Below, piece by piece: positions 26,801-41,800 of a DNA stretch of 64,000 nucleotides. The notes below the pieces were generated by a model. The model searched no databases. It was not told where the DNA came from and saw only the letters and a program-made list of their open reading frames with translations. Position 1 is the first letter of the stretch. Each line of letters starts with the position of its first letter. The stretch comes from Nomia melanderi. Its lineage: Eukaryota > Arthropoda > Insecta > Hymenoptera > Halictidae. The translations under genes and the position numbers were made by a program. The DNA lies in contig NC_134999.1 in assembly GCF_051020985.1 (NCBI RefSeq), forward strand, positions 3,348,001 through 3,412,000, written 5' to 3'.

Positions 26801-29800
26801 ATTTACGTAGGTACATAGCAACGATTGCAAAATATAGCTTTGTCATACATAGTCTGATAATAAACTGACAATGAGACAAATAAATTGAGGCAAATACACG
26901 AAGTATTCTTCACTTCTAAAAACGTAGGTCCATCTTCTCTAGCACTTTATGTACTATATATATAAAAATGATTTATGTGACCGTAATGGTTGCATACTTT
27001 TTCGACATATATGTATAACATAATGTCTGGAAACACTTAAAAGTTACAACGACTTAAATATTCTATATCGAGAAAATGTCGTTCATAAATATTTATGTAT
27101 GAATTTCGCATAATTTAAAATTTTTTCCTACATTTTGTCAAGAATTATTAAGGATTATTGCTTGAGGTATCATGCTCCACTTGTGAGAAACATATTTTTT
27201 ATTCTTATTAATATAATTATTCTATAATATCTATAATTATTCATAATACCATAATCACATCATGTAAAGATACAATTGAAAGCTTCTAAACATAACAATA
27301 ACAGGTTCTGAAGTTAGGTTCTAAAGGTTCTCAAATAATGTAGTAAGAATGAGTAATAATTAAATAAAATGCCATATTAAACTACAATTAAATTAAGTAA
27401 CACTGACGCAATTTCTAGAATAGAAAGATACTCTAAAATATTTCAGACCGCAAAGGATTATTTACATATTCCCATTTATGTAGCCCACTCTGTATACATT
27501 TTGTGTTTTATTGTATGTTCCGTATTTTTTATTGTATATTATTCATTTATTTTTTTATTTTATATTATTTATTTATTTATTATTTGTTTAAAGATAACGG
27601 AAAAATTTCCTTATTTTTACATAGCATAAAACAATATGTCGTGGAAACAGAAATATGGAGTGAGGTATAGAGAATAAATGTGTAGCTAATGGTACGTTGA
27701 TGATATGTACGACAAGAAAGGAAAAAACGATAGGAGAAAATATTGTACAGTACACTTAATGTTCTGAATCCAATTAAAGAAGTGACTTGCAACTTACCAT
27801 CCACGAAGTCTGCTCCATAAATAAGCGCTTGACATTTGGCCACGTTGATGCTATGCAAAAGAGCAGTTTTACGAAGATTAGTGTTGATCAGGGGCACTAT
27901 TACTCCCAGCGTGCTTAGACCTAGCCATATCGCAACGAATTCCGGACGATTTTCCAAAAGTAAACCGACCAAGTCCCCTCGACGGAATCCATATGATTTG
28001 AATAACGTGGCGATTTTATTACTGTATTCCTCCACCTGAAAAACAATCGTCAAGCTTTATGACCGGAAATGACTGTCGCTCTATTAAGCGTAACAGTCTG
28101 GCCAAAACAATTAAAGATTTGCTCGCTACTGTTGCTCAATCAAATTGAAACTATGCAATGTCATCTTACATGTATTTTGCATAGTACGTTTTATGAAATT
28201 TCCTTATCTTTGTTATTACGATATATCGAGTTATTGTAATAAATTATAATATAAGAATATATCAAAAATAAACGTTAAGTCTCTTATAGATATTAATTTT
28301 GTTAAATGTTCATATTCTTTATTTTTTAATAGATCAATACATTAATTCTTTAATTACTTTGACCTGTATATCAAATCTCAGAATGTCAGTAGATGTCACA
28401 ATCGTTATATATTTAAACACATGCTTCAATTTTTCTCTGGAAATACTTATTTATGGGAAATTACAGAAAGATTTATACGGATTTAAGGTGCCAAACTTTG
28501 CGTGTATATTCTACCTATCTAAACACGTAAAAGATGTTAAATAATTATGGACTGTTTATCGTTATATTAAGAAGTTGCGAACAAAAACATTCGAAGAGAA
28601 TTTAAATAAAACAGTAATAGTTACCGCAATATAAAAGAAGACAAAAAATAGAAAACAGAAAACATTCATAAAATAAATATAAATACGTGTGACAAAGTAA
28701 TGCAAAAAGCTAATGATTTGTTTATTTTGTAGGCGGTTCGCCCATCTGAAAAATTTATAGGGCAAATTTTACAAATTGAATACGTGGAAAAACCAACGTT
28801 CGCAAACGAAAGCCTGCATATTAACCCCAAACTAGATTTAGGAACGAAAGAGAAGATTGAAAAAATGTATTTGGAGGAAATGAACCGTCCAATTAGCAAA
28901 GATCAACGTTCATGCCACGTCGAAGCGGTTATTTTGTTAAAATCCGATCAACCAGTCAGTTTTCGACCGCGTCGATTATCTTTTACTGATAAGAAAAAAT
29001 TATGAATTATTTTAGACAACCTATTAGAACAAAAAATTATTAGGCCGAGCAATTCTTCTTACGCGAGTCTGATTGTCTTAGTAAGAAAGAAGAATGGAGA
29101 AATCTGATTATGCGTGGATTGCAGAGAAATCAACAAAATTACTATTAGAGAAAACTTTCCAGTTCCGCTTATCGACGATTATCTAGATCAGCTCCGCGAT
29201 AAAACGTATTTTACGAAATTAGATTTAAAGAACGGATTTCACCATGTTCCAGTATCCGAGACCTCCATAAAATTTACAGCTTTCATAACACCATTCGGGC
29301 AATACAAATATTTGAAAATGCCGTTTGGATTAACTAATGCACCCCATATGTTTCAGAGATTTTTAGCGATTTAGTTAGATAAAATAAACTTTTACCGTAT
29401 ATCGATGATTTTTTGATAGCTACTCAAACCATAGAATAGCACATAGAAATTTTACGCGAGATACTCAAATTAGCAAGGTAATATAATTTACAGTTCAGAT
29501 CAGATAAATGCTTGTTTGCATTCCAAGAAATTATTTACTTAGGATATTCGATATCGAACAATGGTATTTCGCCCGCTGAAGAAAATTTATAGTGTTTTTA
29601 ATTATCCTGTTCCGAAAAACATAAAAGAGGTACATCAGTTCGTAGGATTAGCCAGTTATTTCCGTCGTTTTATTCAGAACTTTTCAATTATCGCGAAACC
29701 GCTATATGATTTGTTAAAAAAGAATGCTATTCTTCACTTTGGACCGGAAGAAAATCGCGCGTTTATCGCATTCAAAAAATGTTTAGTGAATAAACCATTA

Positions 29801-32800
29801 TTGGCGATCTATTCACCAAAATTGAAAACCGAACTGCATTGCGATGCGTGTAGCAGCAGATTCGGGGTAATTTTATTACAAAGACAACCTAATGATTTAT
29901 TCCAGTCTGTATTTTATTTTAGTAAAAGGACGACTGTTCAGGAATTCAAATACCATAGTTTCGAGCTCGAATGTTTAGCTGTGGCGTATGCCATAAAACA
30001 TTTTCATGTATACCTCTCAGGTATACCGTTTAAAATAATTCCCGACTGTGATAGTTTTAAGCTAACCTTGAGCAAACAAAATGTTAACCCACGAATTTCC
30101 CGGTGAGCAATGTTCCTTCAAAACTACGATTACAAAATTGAACACCGAAGCGGAAATAAAGTGTTGCACGTTGACGCACTTAGCCGCTATCATTCAATTC
30201 TTATTTTAGAGCCAAACACATTCGAACAAGTATTATCAATTAAACAATGTCAAGGCAAAACAATCCGTGAGTTGCGTAGCCAATTAAAACCATGCGAGAG
30301 TAAATTCTACGAATTACGAGATTGACTAGTATACAGAAAAGTAAAAAATAATAAGTTGTTGTTTTACGTCCCGAAATGTCTAATAAACAATGTAATTCGT
30401 ACAATTCACGATGATTTAGACCATTTAGGAGTAGACAAAGTCGTTGAAAATATTAGTCAAATCTATTGGTTCCCGCATATGCGCCGGAGATTTAAAGAAT
30501 ATATTGGAAACTGTTTAAAATGTATCGAGTTTTCACCTGTTAGTGGAAAATCCGAAGGATTTTTACACAATTCGGATAAGGATAACCTACCCTTTCAGAC
30601 GGTCCACACCGATCATTATGGCCCTCTTGAAAAGTGTGGAAAAGGGCATAAATTCATATTATCAGTTATAGACGGCTTCGCTAAATTTATAAAACTATAT
30701 CCGTGTAAAATGATGAAGACAGAAGAGGTGCTAAAAAATTTAACGGGCTATTTTCGAACCAGAGCAAACCTAAAAGAATTATTAGTGACCGGGGCACTTG
30801 TTTCAACTCTAGTGCATTTAAAGAATTTTCAACTAATAACTTGATCGAACAAATCCTCATCGCAGTTGGAACTCCACGAGCAAACGGGCAAGTGGAATGT
30901 TTCAACCGAGTATTAGCACCAATGTTATCGAAATTAGCTGAAATATCCGGTAAATGGGACCGCGTTTTAGGGTCAATAGAATACGCGTTAAATAACACGG
31001 TCTGCAGGTCAACAGGAGAAAGTTCTTCCCGTCTATTATTTGGGATCAACCAGATGGGAACAGTAAACGATAATTTACGGGTAGTTTTAGAGTCGTATTC
31101 GGAAAGGGACAGGAACCTTCCCTCAATACACGAAGAAGCAGTCGGAAAAATCATAAAAAATCAAGAAAGAAATAAACAGGCTTACGATAAAAAACATAAG
31201 GCATCAACAAAGTACCAATTGGGAGACTATGTTATGATTCGCAACTCTGATGTTACGCCGGGGGTGAATAAAAAACTAATCCCAAAATTTAAAGGACCGT
31301 ATGTTATTAAGAAAGTTTTAGACTTTGATAGATATGTACTAACTGATATAGAAGGATTCCAGCTTACGCGTGTACCCTTTACTGGGGTTGTAGGTCCGAA
31401 TCAGATGAAAAATTGGACACGTTTTTAGTCATTGTACGTTAATGTTACCTTTCATTCACTTTTTCTCTCTTACTCTTTAGTTATTATAATTGTTCTGTAT
31501 TTTTACTTTGTAATATACTATACTTTGTTTAACTATACTATACTTGTTAGTATTAATGTATTTGGTGTGTGAGTGTTATAATAGGCTCAGGAATATTGTA
31601 TAACGTGTGCACTGTATGGAGTGTGTGTTCGATATTTTATTTATCTACAGACTATAGAATGTATCATGGAGACAGCTTCTTATTGTTAAGTTATTCTTAT
31701 GTTTAGGATTTTGTCTTTTATTAGCACTTCAAAGTAACCACTCATGACCGAGGACGGTCACTATTGTCAAGAATGACCGAACTGTTCACCCTTTTGCTTG
31801 CCGATTCTTGAGGGCCTGAGAGATAGACCAGGCCCGTTGACAAGTTTATGAGTAAGAGGATAAGAGACCACCATGACCTGGGTCACGTACGCGCTCGACT
31901 GAGGAGCTTTCCTTTTTGGAAAGCAGTTGAGGAAGGGCAGTTAGTCGCCGTTCCTCGTTAGAGTCACATCGCATAATAAATATATTTAACCTGACTACGG
32001 ATTTAGTTTTTATTTTAGTAATCCTACAATATTAAAATTAGTAAAGTAGATAACAATAGTGATTAATATTAAATACAAATTAGTATTAATTTGTGAGCAA
32101 AGGACAGTAAAAAAAGGTTATATAAAACTATAGCAGGTTCAACGAGTCGAAACACCAAATGTAAACAAAATATTCACGCGTGAAAGAACATAAAAGGGAA
32201 AACAATTGTTACTATTTAGCTGATACTGGTGTTAACTACATAATTTACATTATTATCATTTAAATTTTTCAATGCGAAAAACTAATTTTTTGAAGCGTTG
32301 AATACAGTTACTGAAGAAAACTGAAAAGATTATGTTTAACATATTATTGGAAAAGTTGAAAATAAATTTGGAAGATTAGATCATATTATTTAACAAATTA
32401 TTGATTCTGTACTCATATATTATTAGATTGTAAATTAAACAACCTATTTGTTACTTTTAATACTTTAAACGATATAGAACTTCGAAAAACATTCTGCAGT
32501 ATATTTCGAATTAAAAATTGTATTGCTAATAATTCATAAATATTTTATAATATTTTTTAAAATGTTTTACAACAATATTTCTTATATTATTGTCAAAACT
32601 TATCATTTTTTATTATCAGTCGTTCCTCTTATATGAAAATGTATATTAATTAATAATAGGTATTGATCGAAAAATGTTATTATCTTATGTAGACTGCAGA
32701 ATTTATGTTTATTATATATCCATATACAAATGCAAAAATTGTAGTCAAATAAAATTTGTTTCATTAGTGAATTCAGTGCATTGATAACAAAATGAAATCT

Positions 32801-35800
32801 TATGAAATTTTATCAATATTATAGTACATACGCTTCTAAAAATTTGTAAGATACTTAATAAATAGACAAAATAACCATTTGAAATTCGTTGCTCTTTTTT
32901 AATAATAGTAAAAAAATAAGCAGCATAAGTATTAGAACATTTATTAAGATCATATTCGTCTATAGTAGACGCTATGAGAAGATAGGAGTGATCTATATTC
33001 AATGGTATAACCTACAATGAGGTTCAACGTCCTTCAGGTTAAACTATTTCAAGGTCACTGAAGATCAGAACCAGTTGCTCAATTCGGAGAGCTACTAATG
33101 TGTGTTGCTCAACTTACATCGTATGTCATTCTTCCAGTTTCCCCCCATCATAAGAATCATTTGAATATTTCCTTCCGTGATCTTTTTATTCTTTGTGTTC
33201 GTAACTGAATATAATGCACTTTATTCCGTCATGCAATGTTAGTTCATGTTGCCCTGTAGATTTCCATTACCATTTCAATTTTGAAAGATGATAAAACAAA
33301 GTATTTTCTTAAATAAACTTTATTTAATTGTTATAACTGGATGATTATTTAATAAATTATATCAAGAGAAACAAACATTTTGAAACAGATAAATTCATTT
33401 TAACCAATTCAGAGAGACACAAAAGCGATATCAAACAAAACAAAGTTGTTATTGATTCATAAAAGAAACACTGAATAATTTTGAATATTTTTTTAATACT
33501 TCTAACAAAAGATTACCATTATCATTTCAATTTTATTAACATATTAAAAATAATGATTTTACAAAAGTTTATGTCGTATTTTTTTATTACGTAGCACGAA
33601 CAAAGTTACTATTTCGAACTATTTCTAAAAAATTGTTAAAAACAGAATCGAAACTTTTAGATAAAGAATATTAAAAAAAAAAACACTGAATACAATTTTC
33701 GTTTAAATGTTATCAAAAGGGAAAGCGTTTTCAGCACCTTTAAATCGATTTGGAGTACAGATACATAAAAGTAACTGTATACGAGATATAATTCCTAATA
33801 GTAAAACATTCATATTGCAATCTTTAAATATGAGATTCAATTGTAAAAGCTTTGGTTATAATACAAATATGTACAATGTCACTTTTTCAGACTTGGTGAT
33901 AAATAAATTAAATAGGGACAAATAAAAATATGTATCATTATATTACAGATCACTACACAAGGAATAGCAAACTTTATAATTTGTCTCTATATTATTGCGC
34001 ACTTAAAAAACATTGATTAAAACACCACCAATAATTTACACGTCACCACAATAGAAAACATTTACGACGATAGCAAAATTACTTCCAAATACTCCTGCTT
34101 CGTACTCGATATGATTAAATGTTGCAACCGTCAAAAACAAAAATATCAGCAATTATTTCGATCAGTAATATTGCCTCTATTATCTGCATGTCAATAATGT
34201 ATCAACGCATATTATGATGTATTCTATTTCCGTAAGCATAAAAAAGAGCACATAATTAAGTAGACATACCATACATCCACTTATTAACAACATTATTAAT
34301 ATTGGAAATATTTCAAAAATTCTTTTACTAAAATACGTTGGAATCTTTACATTAAAATATGGTACAAATAGAATTACTTTTTCCAAATTAATTTAAAGAA
34401 GTATCCCCTGAAACGCTTATATTATTTGCAGCAAATTTTTATATTTGTGACTATTTAGTTTTTAAAAATTAATTTTATCTGTATCTTCTTGTCAAAAGAT
34501 TCTTTTGTAAAAACCTAGTATTCATTACAAAATTAAATGAAGTTTTATAAATCATAACTTCGAATTCGATTTAAAAGTTTCTTTAAATATACGAAAAGAA
34601 CTCAGTTAAAAACTATCTTCTTATGTATCGGAAATTTTTATTAGCTACAGTTTCTAATAGTTTTATTGTTAAAATTACTAATATTCAAAAACAATCCAAA
34701 GCTATACAAGTTTGTAATCATTGTTTGTGAGAGGGCCATTTTAACATTTAATATAAACATTTTTAACACATTCATTTTTAACAATTCCATAAAATGGTCG
34801 GTAGTCGTTTATATATTTCCACATAATTTTACTAAATTTAATATTATAGAACAGATTTGCAAGGCATCGATGCATGGACACCAATTAATGTGTTAAATAT
34901 GTTTATCTGATGTATTGCGACTGTTGAAACAACAAAAACAGCGATTAACGGATGAAGGAAGTTTTCAATGAAGAAGTTAATTATGCATTACTTATTTCGA
35001 ATCTCACCTGTTGAAACGTCCATTCTTCATCTTCATAAATAAAACAAACTTTATTGGGGTGTCGAGAAGCACATTGTCGGAATACATCTGCGACGGTTCG
35101 ATCCTTCCTTGCGTGGCAGCGAATAGTGAAAAGAAGTTTTACGTATCCCGCGACGGCTCTGAAGCAAATAAAGGTCTGTTTTACTGATTTAATTCTTCGA
35201 AATTGTTAGAAATATTTAAAACGCGCATCAAATTTCAGAACATTCATTATTTGTCTTATAAATTGATAACATTTTTTTTCTTTAATACGTTTTTGTGTCT
35301 TGTTATCTGAATTAGTTAAAATGAAATTGATCTGTTTCAAAATATTTATTTCTCTTGATATAATTTATTATATAATCATCCAGTTATAATAATTAGATAA
35401 AGTTTATTTGAGAAAATACTTCGTTTTAAATTAATGTAAGTATGCAAAAAGAGCTTTGCACATTACACAATAGATTTACGGACATTTATTATACATCTTA
35501 TTTTATTACTCTTAGAAAACTACTGATCGTTTACATAAATCGCGAAAATTATAGCTTCAAAATCAGAGTATTGCAATGCGTATTCGCATAATTGCACGAA
35601 TCAAAATCGACTTAAACTGTTACTAAATAGTGTTTAAAAGATTCAATATCCGTCAAATTGTATTAATAATTGTTAATCACTTTGGCAATTTTCATATACA
35701 ATGATTGAGAGTAAAGTTTCTCATAAAAATTTCCATCTTTAGATATAACATTTAGTAATAACTTAATAATAAATTTTTGGCACACCACTGATTTTCAGAA

Positions 35801-38800
35801 ATATGTTATGTTCAAACTTTTCCACTTTGAAAGAATAACAGAACACGTATACAAACGGAATTGAATGAATTAAAAGTGATTGGAAAATTAAATTTTTCCA
35901 CTTCTCACATTAAATCACATCAAGCCGCTTTATACGCATTAATAAAACATTAATGCCTAAAAATATATGTCTCCTTTCAGACTTTTGAATGATAAAGCAC
36001 ACTTGCCTTTCTATTACGCGTTTACCGTTATCAAAGGGTTAGAGAATGTAGAGTAGCAATTGAATTGTAAAGTAAGACGAATGAGAATGAATCTTAAAGG
36101 AAACTCGAGCACTTAGTTGATTCAATAGACCAGTTAAAGCAATGAAAGAAATCTGTGTACTGCGCACACCGTTTTAGACGATTCACGGCTGATCGAGTCT
36201 AGGTGTCAGTCTCTCAACTATTTAAAGAGTTAAATTACGTAGCAAATAGCCCTTTAATTTTGTAATTTACAAACACAAAAGGTAACCATTTATTCTTAAC
36301 TTACTGAAGGTAGAATTTAGTTTCTAAAATCGCTCATCTTGCGTGTAATAAAATCAAATAATGGAGTGTATACTCGTTAAACGCAGGACGAATGCACCTA
36401 GAATATATTTTAATGAAATATCAAAGCAAAACGAAGAAGAATTACATGTTTATCTAGAAAAATTAATAAAGTGACGTGTATATCCTTTCATTCGTATCAA
36501 AGATAGATGATATTAGAATTTCTTATTAATGATCTAGTATCATAGCTTTTAGGTTACAATATTATTTAATCGCATATGTAACTAAAGATTTTCATTTCTT
36601 ATTAGTTTTCTTCTTGTCATTGTTTTTAAGCAATTTGAACGCTTCAATCGTTAGTAACCATCATGGAGATCAACGTGTTCAAAGAATAATCACTTATAGA
36701 ACAATAGACACACAATGTTAATGTGGTGGATAGTGAGAGACATTTTCTGCGTCACGAGAACTCCGCGACAAGCTGAACTCATCCAGGTAGCCGCGCGAGG
36801 CAAGGCCATAAAACGCTCGGCCTCTGGACAACGGTTTTTCCTGAATGTAAGACAGCGCGTACAGATTTTTCGCGCGCTTTGGAAAAAGCCTTTCTTTTCC
36901 GACTTGGACGCTTGAGAAAAGCTGGGGCGGTTTTCTCGTGGGCCTGCCACGACGCTTTTTGGGCAGTACGTCTCCGGAATTCGCTCGCGACACATTAGAC
37001 TTCCATGCGCCTAGTAACATTTCATTGTACTCTTCGTATTTCTTTATTATTCCGTTATTTGTTAAGAATTGTTGCTTTTGTTGTTTATAGTTACAACTTG
37101 TTAATAAACAGTTCAAACGCGAAGTGTAAGTTACTAACTGGAAATCCTACACGCGACGTCCCAAATTAATAATGTCCAAAAGTAAATAGAGTAACGGCGC
37201 CTAATATGGAACACCACAATATTTCAGAAAATAAATAGCTTGACGTGCCAGTTACAATGGGAAGTACTTCATTAGTAATAGAAAACAGTCATTAATAATT
37301 GGACATCAATTAAGAATTTGTCATTGAGTGCAAAGCATTATTGTGTTTGATAGGACGTTAAATTTTCTGAAAGATGAATTAAATAGCCAAACTTCTTAAT
37401 TCAGATAGGCCAAACAATTTTATTTGTTTACAATTTATCATTGAACATATTTATTTTTTACTATTCAAAAGCAATTGGTGCAGATTTATTTTCTTCTTAG
37501 AATAATTATTATTTTTCTATCGGAACATGTGAGTTCCTAACATGGAACGCATTCCATATAATACATTTAGAAAAGGGGGAAAAAATTAACATAATATAAG
37601 TTGAAAAAAGCATATTTGTAAAATAATTTGCGAAATCCAGTTTCGCAGTGAGAACACGTACAAGTGAGACTCGTCATTTGAGTTCAAGGAGTTAATCGGC
37701 TTTTCGATTTCGAATGCTTAACAATCGATAATCTATTCAAATTACGCTGGTTATATCATGATCTTGAAAATACAAAGCTTTGCAAGTGAAAACATGCACT
37801 CCTACGTACACGACGACGAAAACCATATTGGTAGTTGTATTAGTGTATATACGATATGTCTATGTATTAGTGTATATACGATCGCTTATTTGACCGGGCA
37901 TATGGTATTTGAGTAAAACGAAATGGTAAACAGACGTCAGGACTTTCGTATTGTCGCTTTAACGTGTAAATATTATTTCTAACAATAGAGTATAGATATT
38001 TGAAACTGTAAAAATGATGCACACCTCCTTTGTTTTTCTTTCATTTCCTTCTTTTTACATTTTCATTTTTAATTTTCTCCCACGTTTTATTCAAGTTTTT
38101 CTGTGCCATTCCAATGCTGCTCGACACTCTCTTCGAACGGTTGATTTTAAGAATTCGAACATTTAACACTAGAACTACTGAGTGTTTCATACGATTAATA
38201 TGTAGTCCTTGTCAAAGTTGTAACAATAGACTTTTATCGATTTCTTCATATACTCGTTATAGTATTTAACTGAAAGTATTCATTTTCACGATCATTTTAG
38301 ATATTTAACCAATTAACCGTGGAACTTAATTTGAAAAATCTCTCATTGTGCACACAATAAAATCAAATAAAGGGTATACTTGTTAAACCCAGAGCAAATG
38401 CATCTATAATATATTCTAACGAAAAACTAAAGCAAAACAAGGAAGAATACACATTTATCTGAAAAAATAAATGCGTTGAACGCACTTAACTGGTTAATAC
38501 TTATAAGATATCAATAATTGTGACATAAGAAAACGTGGTTTGAAAGAAAGTATGGTAGTTTCACTATTAAGAATCGAAGTAAAGAAGAAATATCATAATC
38601 AAGATACACGTAGAAAACTAATAAAAACGAGATGTAAAAAGTCACAACAGGAAGCCACTGACACACCGCAGAAAAGGATCCAGGTAACAGAAATCAAGCT
38701 TATCACACTGACCGTAAATAATACTTGCGTTACGTAATAATGAAAACCGCATTGCACGAATCCATGCCGCGAGATTGTGATTCGCATTGCTAGCAATGTT

Positions 38801-41800
38801 TCCTTGGTCGCATAATTAATCACGAACCGCAATTCAATTCAGGATTATTACAGAATCTACACATTGCCGAAGGCTTATCGACTTCAAATAATTGAAATTC
38901 ACGGTTTCAATGAAAAGGAAAATTCAAGATTCTAATAATAACCTTTGGTAATCTGTGATGTGTGTCGATGATTGATAAGACAACGGTGAACGACTTATGC
39001 ACAAGTTGTACGTGAAATATACTTGCACTGTGAGTACAAATAAAAATAAATAAACTAATAAGCAGAAGGTTTCAAAAATTAAAACTAAATGAAAAGACGG
39101 TAGGTACGTACTATATGGACTATCTTTCTTTTTAAAAAATAAAATATTAATTGTAATAGTAATAATAATAATGGTAATAATAATAAAACATTAATAATAT
39201 GTTGTAATATTAAATAAATAGTAATCCAGGCCTAACTGAAATGATTGACCAGCGTGACCTTCAGTCAGAAAACAAAGGTGGTCCGTATAATACCTAAGTA
39301 CCAAAAAAGCATATTCATTTTACGGTTCTTACGCTTGAAATTGTACTTAAATATTACAAAATGCTTTGTTCTGGAATATCGAAATGTAAGAGTATATTAT
39401 TATTGTGTCATTGACTTGTATAAGTAACGCATAAATGAACCATAAAAGAATGGTAAAACGTGATTGAGTAAGTGCTAACTGCACTTGACCTTGTTTCTCG
39501 GAACACCGATGATTTTATGTTTCGCTAACTCTCGATGCAAATACAACTAGAGTTCGGAGTATCGCGATACTTGTCCTGGTTAGAGTTTCAGCTCGCACTA
39601 AAAACACATGGCGGCCCTGATCGTAGAAATCGTCACAACACTGCGCCTACATTTTAACAAACGTCTACAATAGATTTTAAAAATAACTTCAGATTGGTGA
39701 AAGTTTCATGCACGAGCTCTAGAAATTATGAATCTAATACTAATGACACTATATGTAGGACTATGGGCATTTTCTCCTCATTTGTACAAGCTCAATGCAA
39801 TTTAATGGGGCACGTTTAACTAAATGCTTGCTAATCGTGGGAAAATATTCTTCTGAAGTATGCATGTTATATAATATACATAATTATATACAAGATATTA
39901 AAAATAATTGACTTTAGAACCTGTATTGCTAATGCATTTCTCACTTTTTTCAGTGTAATAATTTAAACCCCTTTTTTCAATACTTTGTATACGCATGGTA
40001 TATATTACATGTCATTACAAAGAAAAAGGGTAAGAAATAAATTTATGGAAAGGAATAGGAAATAAGGAGCTTCAATAAAAAATTATGACACTTTGACATT
40101 CAACGATAGGATTATGTATGAGTATAATCAAAGCGATATATATATAATAATACTATATCCATGGCACATACTGAACTTGATGGTGTTGTTTATCTCGAAA
40201 ACATAATGTTTATTCTTGCTGAAGGTATAGTTTGATACGTCGTGATTGTTCAAAATGAATGAGAAATAAAATGTGAGAACTAAATCTAGAACTTCGCGTA
40301 AATATTGAATTATAAGCATTCTCACAGTTAATGGTTACGGCATTAGAAACATTTTTTAATGGAGAAACGAAGGTTTAAAATGTAATATAAATATTGAATA
40401 CTGTATCCTAAACTCTAACGAATTAAAAAAAAGGATATAGTAATGATATAACACGAATCGAGAGGTTGTTTACTTGAGCCGCTGAGCAGAATAAATCCAT
40501 GCGTCAACTGCCGCCGGTCAGACTGCAATTAAAACTATCCTTATTGAAGTATTCATTAAATACTTCAGCAACACACTTACTCATCCTTTGCTATGATGGT
40601 TCATTAAACAAATAATGTGATTAACTCTATCTTAGAATTCGAATTTCTTAATAAAAGATCGTTCAGTAAATTAAAATCTTGAATATATTTCTGAAGAAAA
40701 TTGAATTTGATTGTAATTGCTTACAAAATTGTCACTCTTATTTATTGTTTTCGTGTAGATATATGATTCTCGTAGCATCTTAAAAGTCATCTATGAATAT
40801 TTCAGAATCGCTAACGAGTACTATTTCTACAGTCTCAATACGTTTCTTATGTTTCCTCTATTATCGCATGCACTAAACGCTTCCTATTTCAATATATACT
40901 TTGTAATCATTTGAACGTCATTATTGTGCAACCTCCGTAATAGCTAAATGTACTAGTTTAAAAATCAATTTTCCCTCCACAATGAAGCATAACGTTAAAC
41001 TCTGATGATCGATTTGCTAAATTGTGGGGGCCATATCATGTGCTTACGCAGTTAACGCGCAATGAGGATCAATAAATCTTTTTTTACGAGGTAATTTGAA
41101 ATGTTTTGTTGTTAATATCCTTTTACGGAGAAAAACAAGTTCGAGACGCCATTAAATTTATCCCTAGCCTTTCTATTAAAATTACATTTTAATTATTTAA
41201 ATTGTCTCGAGCTAAATGACTTGACAGAAACTAACCATCGGAGGGTAGAAATTTTTATTATGTACGAGAAATGAAAAAAGAAAATTTTAATTAAAACCGT
41301 TTTACTGAGATATACAGTAACTATTCTGTCTGTGTGCTCAAATTCTTTCAGATGTATATAATGAATAATATAAAAATATTAATATTTTTACGTTTACAAA
41401 TATTTTTACTAAAACTTTTGAATTTAAAATATGAATTTCATTTGCTGCTACCTGCACTGTCAGTGTAGATATCATCTTATTGTTTATTACTTTGATGCAT
41501 CTTGTACTATTTTAATCATTTATTATCATTCGCCTGCGGTTTTTTGTAGATTAAATTTCGTGGATTTTTATGGATTTGCAAATGTATTGTAATTCACAAA
41601 AGTATCTAAAAATATACTTTTTTTATCAACCATTATCTACACGGCGGGGGACGGAGGTTAAAGAGTGCCCTCAAAGTTGAGGAATATGTAAAATTATATT
41701 GCTTTTTTCATATTAAAAGTTAATCTATTTCCATCTAAACTGGTGTGTGTAATCCGTGACCCAAAATAAGGAGCACGTGTTTGTGGACTTTTTTATTTCT

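Larger units (their letters stand above)
28735..32028 (+). mobile_element. Degraded 5'-truncated Ty3/gypsy LTR retrotransposon in FATP intron 2, antisense to the host gene
   Basis: A pol region in the order reverse transcriptase, RNase H, integrase (the Ty3/gypsy order) is followed by a 3' LTR-like segment. Neither gag, protease, primer-binding site nor a 5' LTR is visible before 28.7 kb. The homology begins abruptly inside the region just before reverse transcriptase. No envelope frame follows integrase. The copy is broken by several stops and frameshifts and is non-functional. It is oriented opposite to the host gene. Confidence 0.85.

Noticed and set aside
36690..37116. Minus-strand frames with an AT-hook-like KKRRGRP
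   Set aside because: Two overlapping frames are open at once inside a GC-rich LTR-like block; there is no clear start or splice context and no recognised protein.
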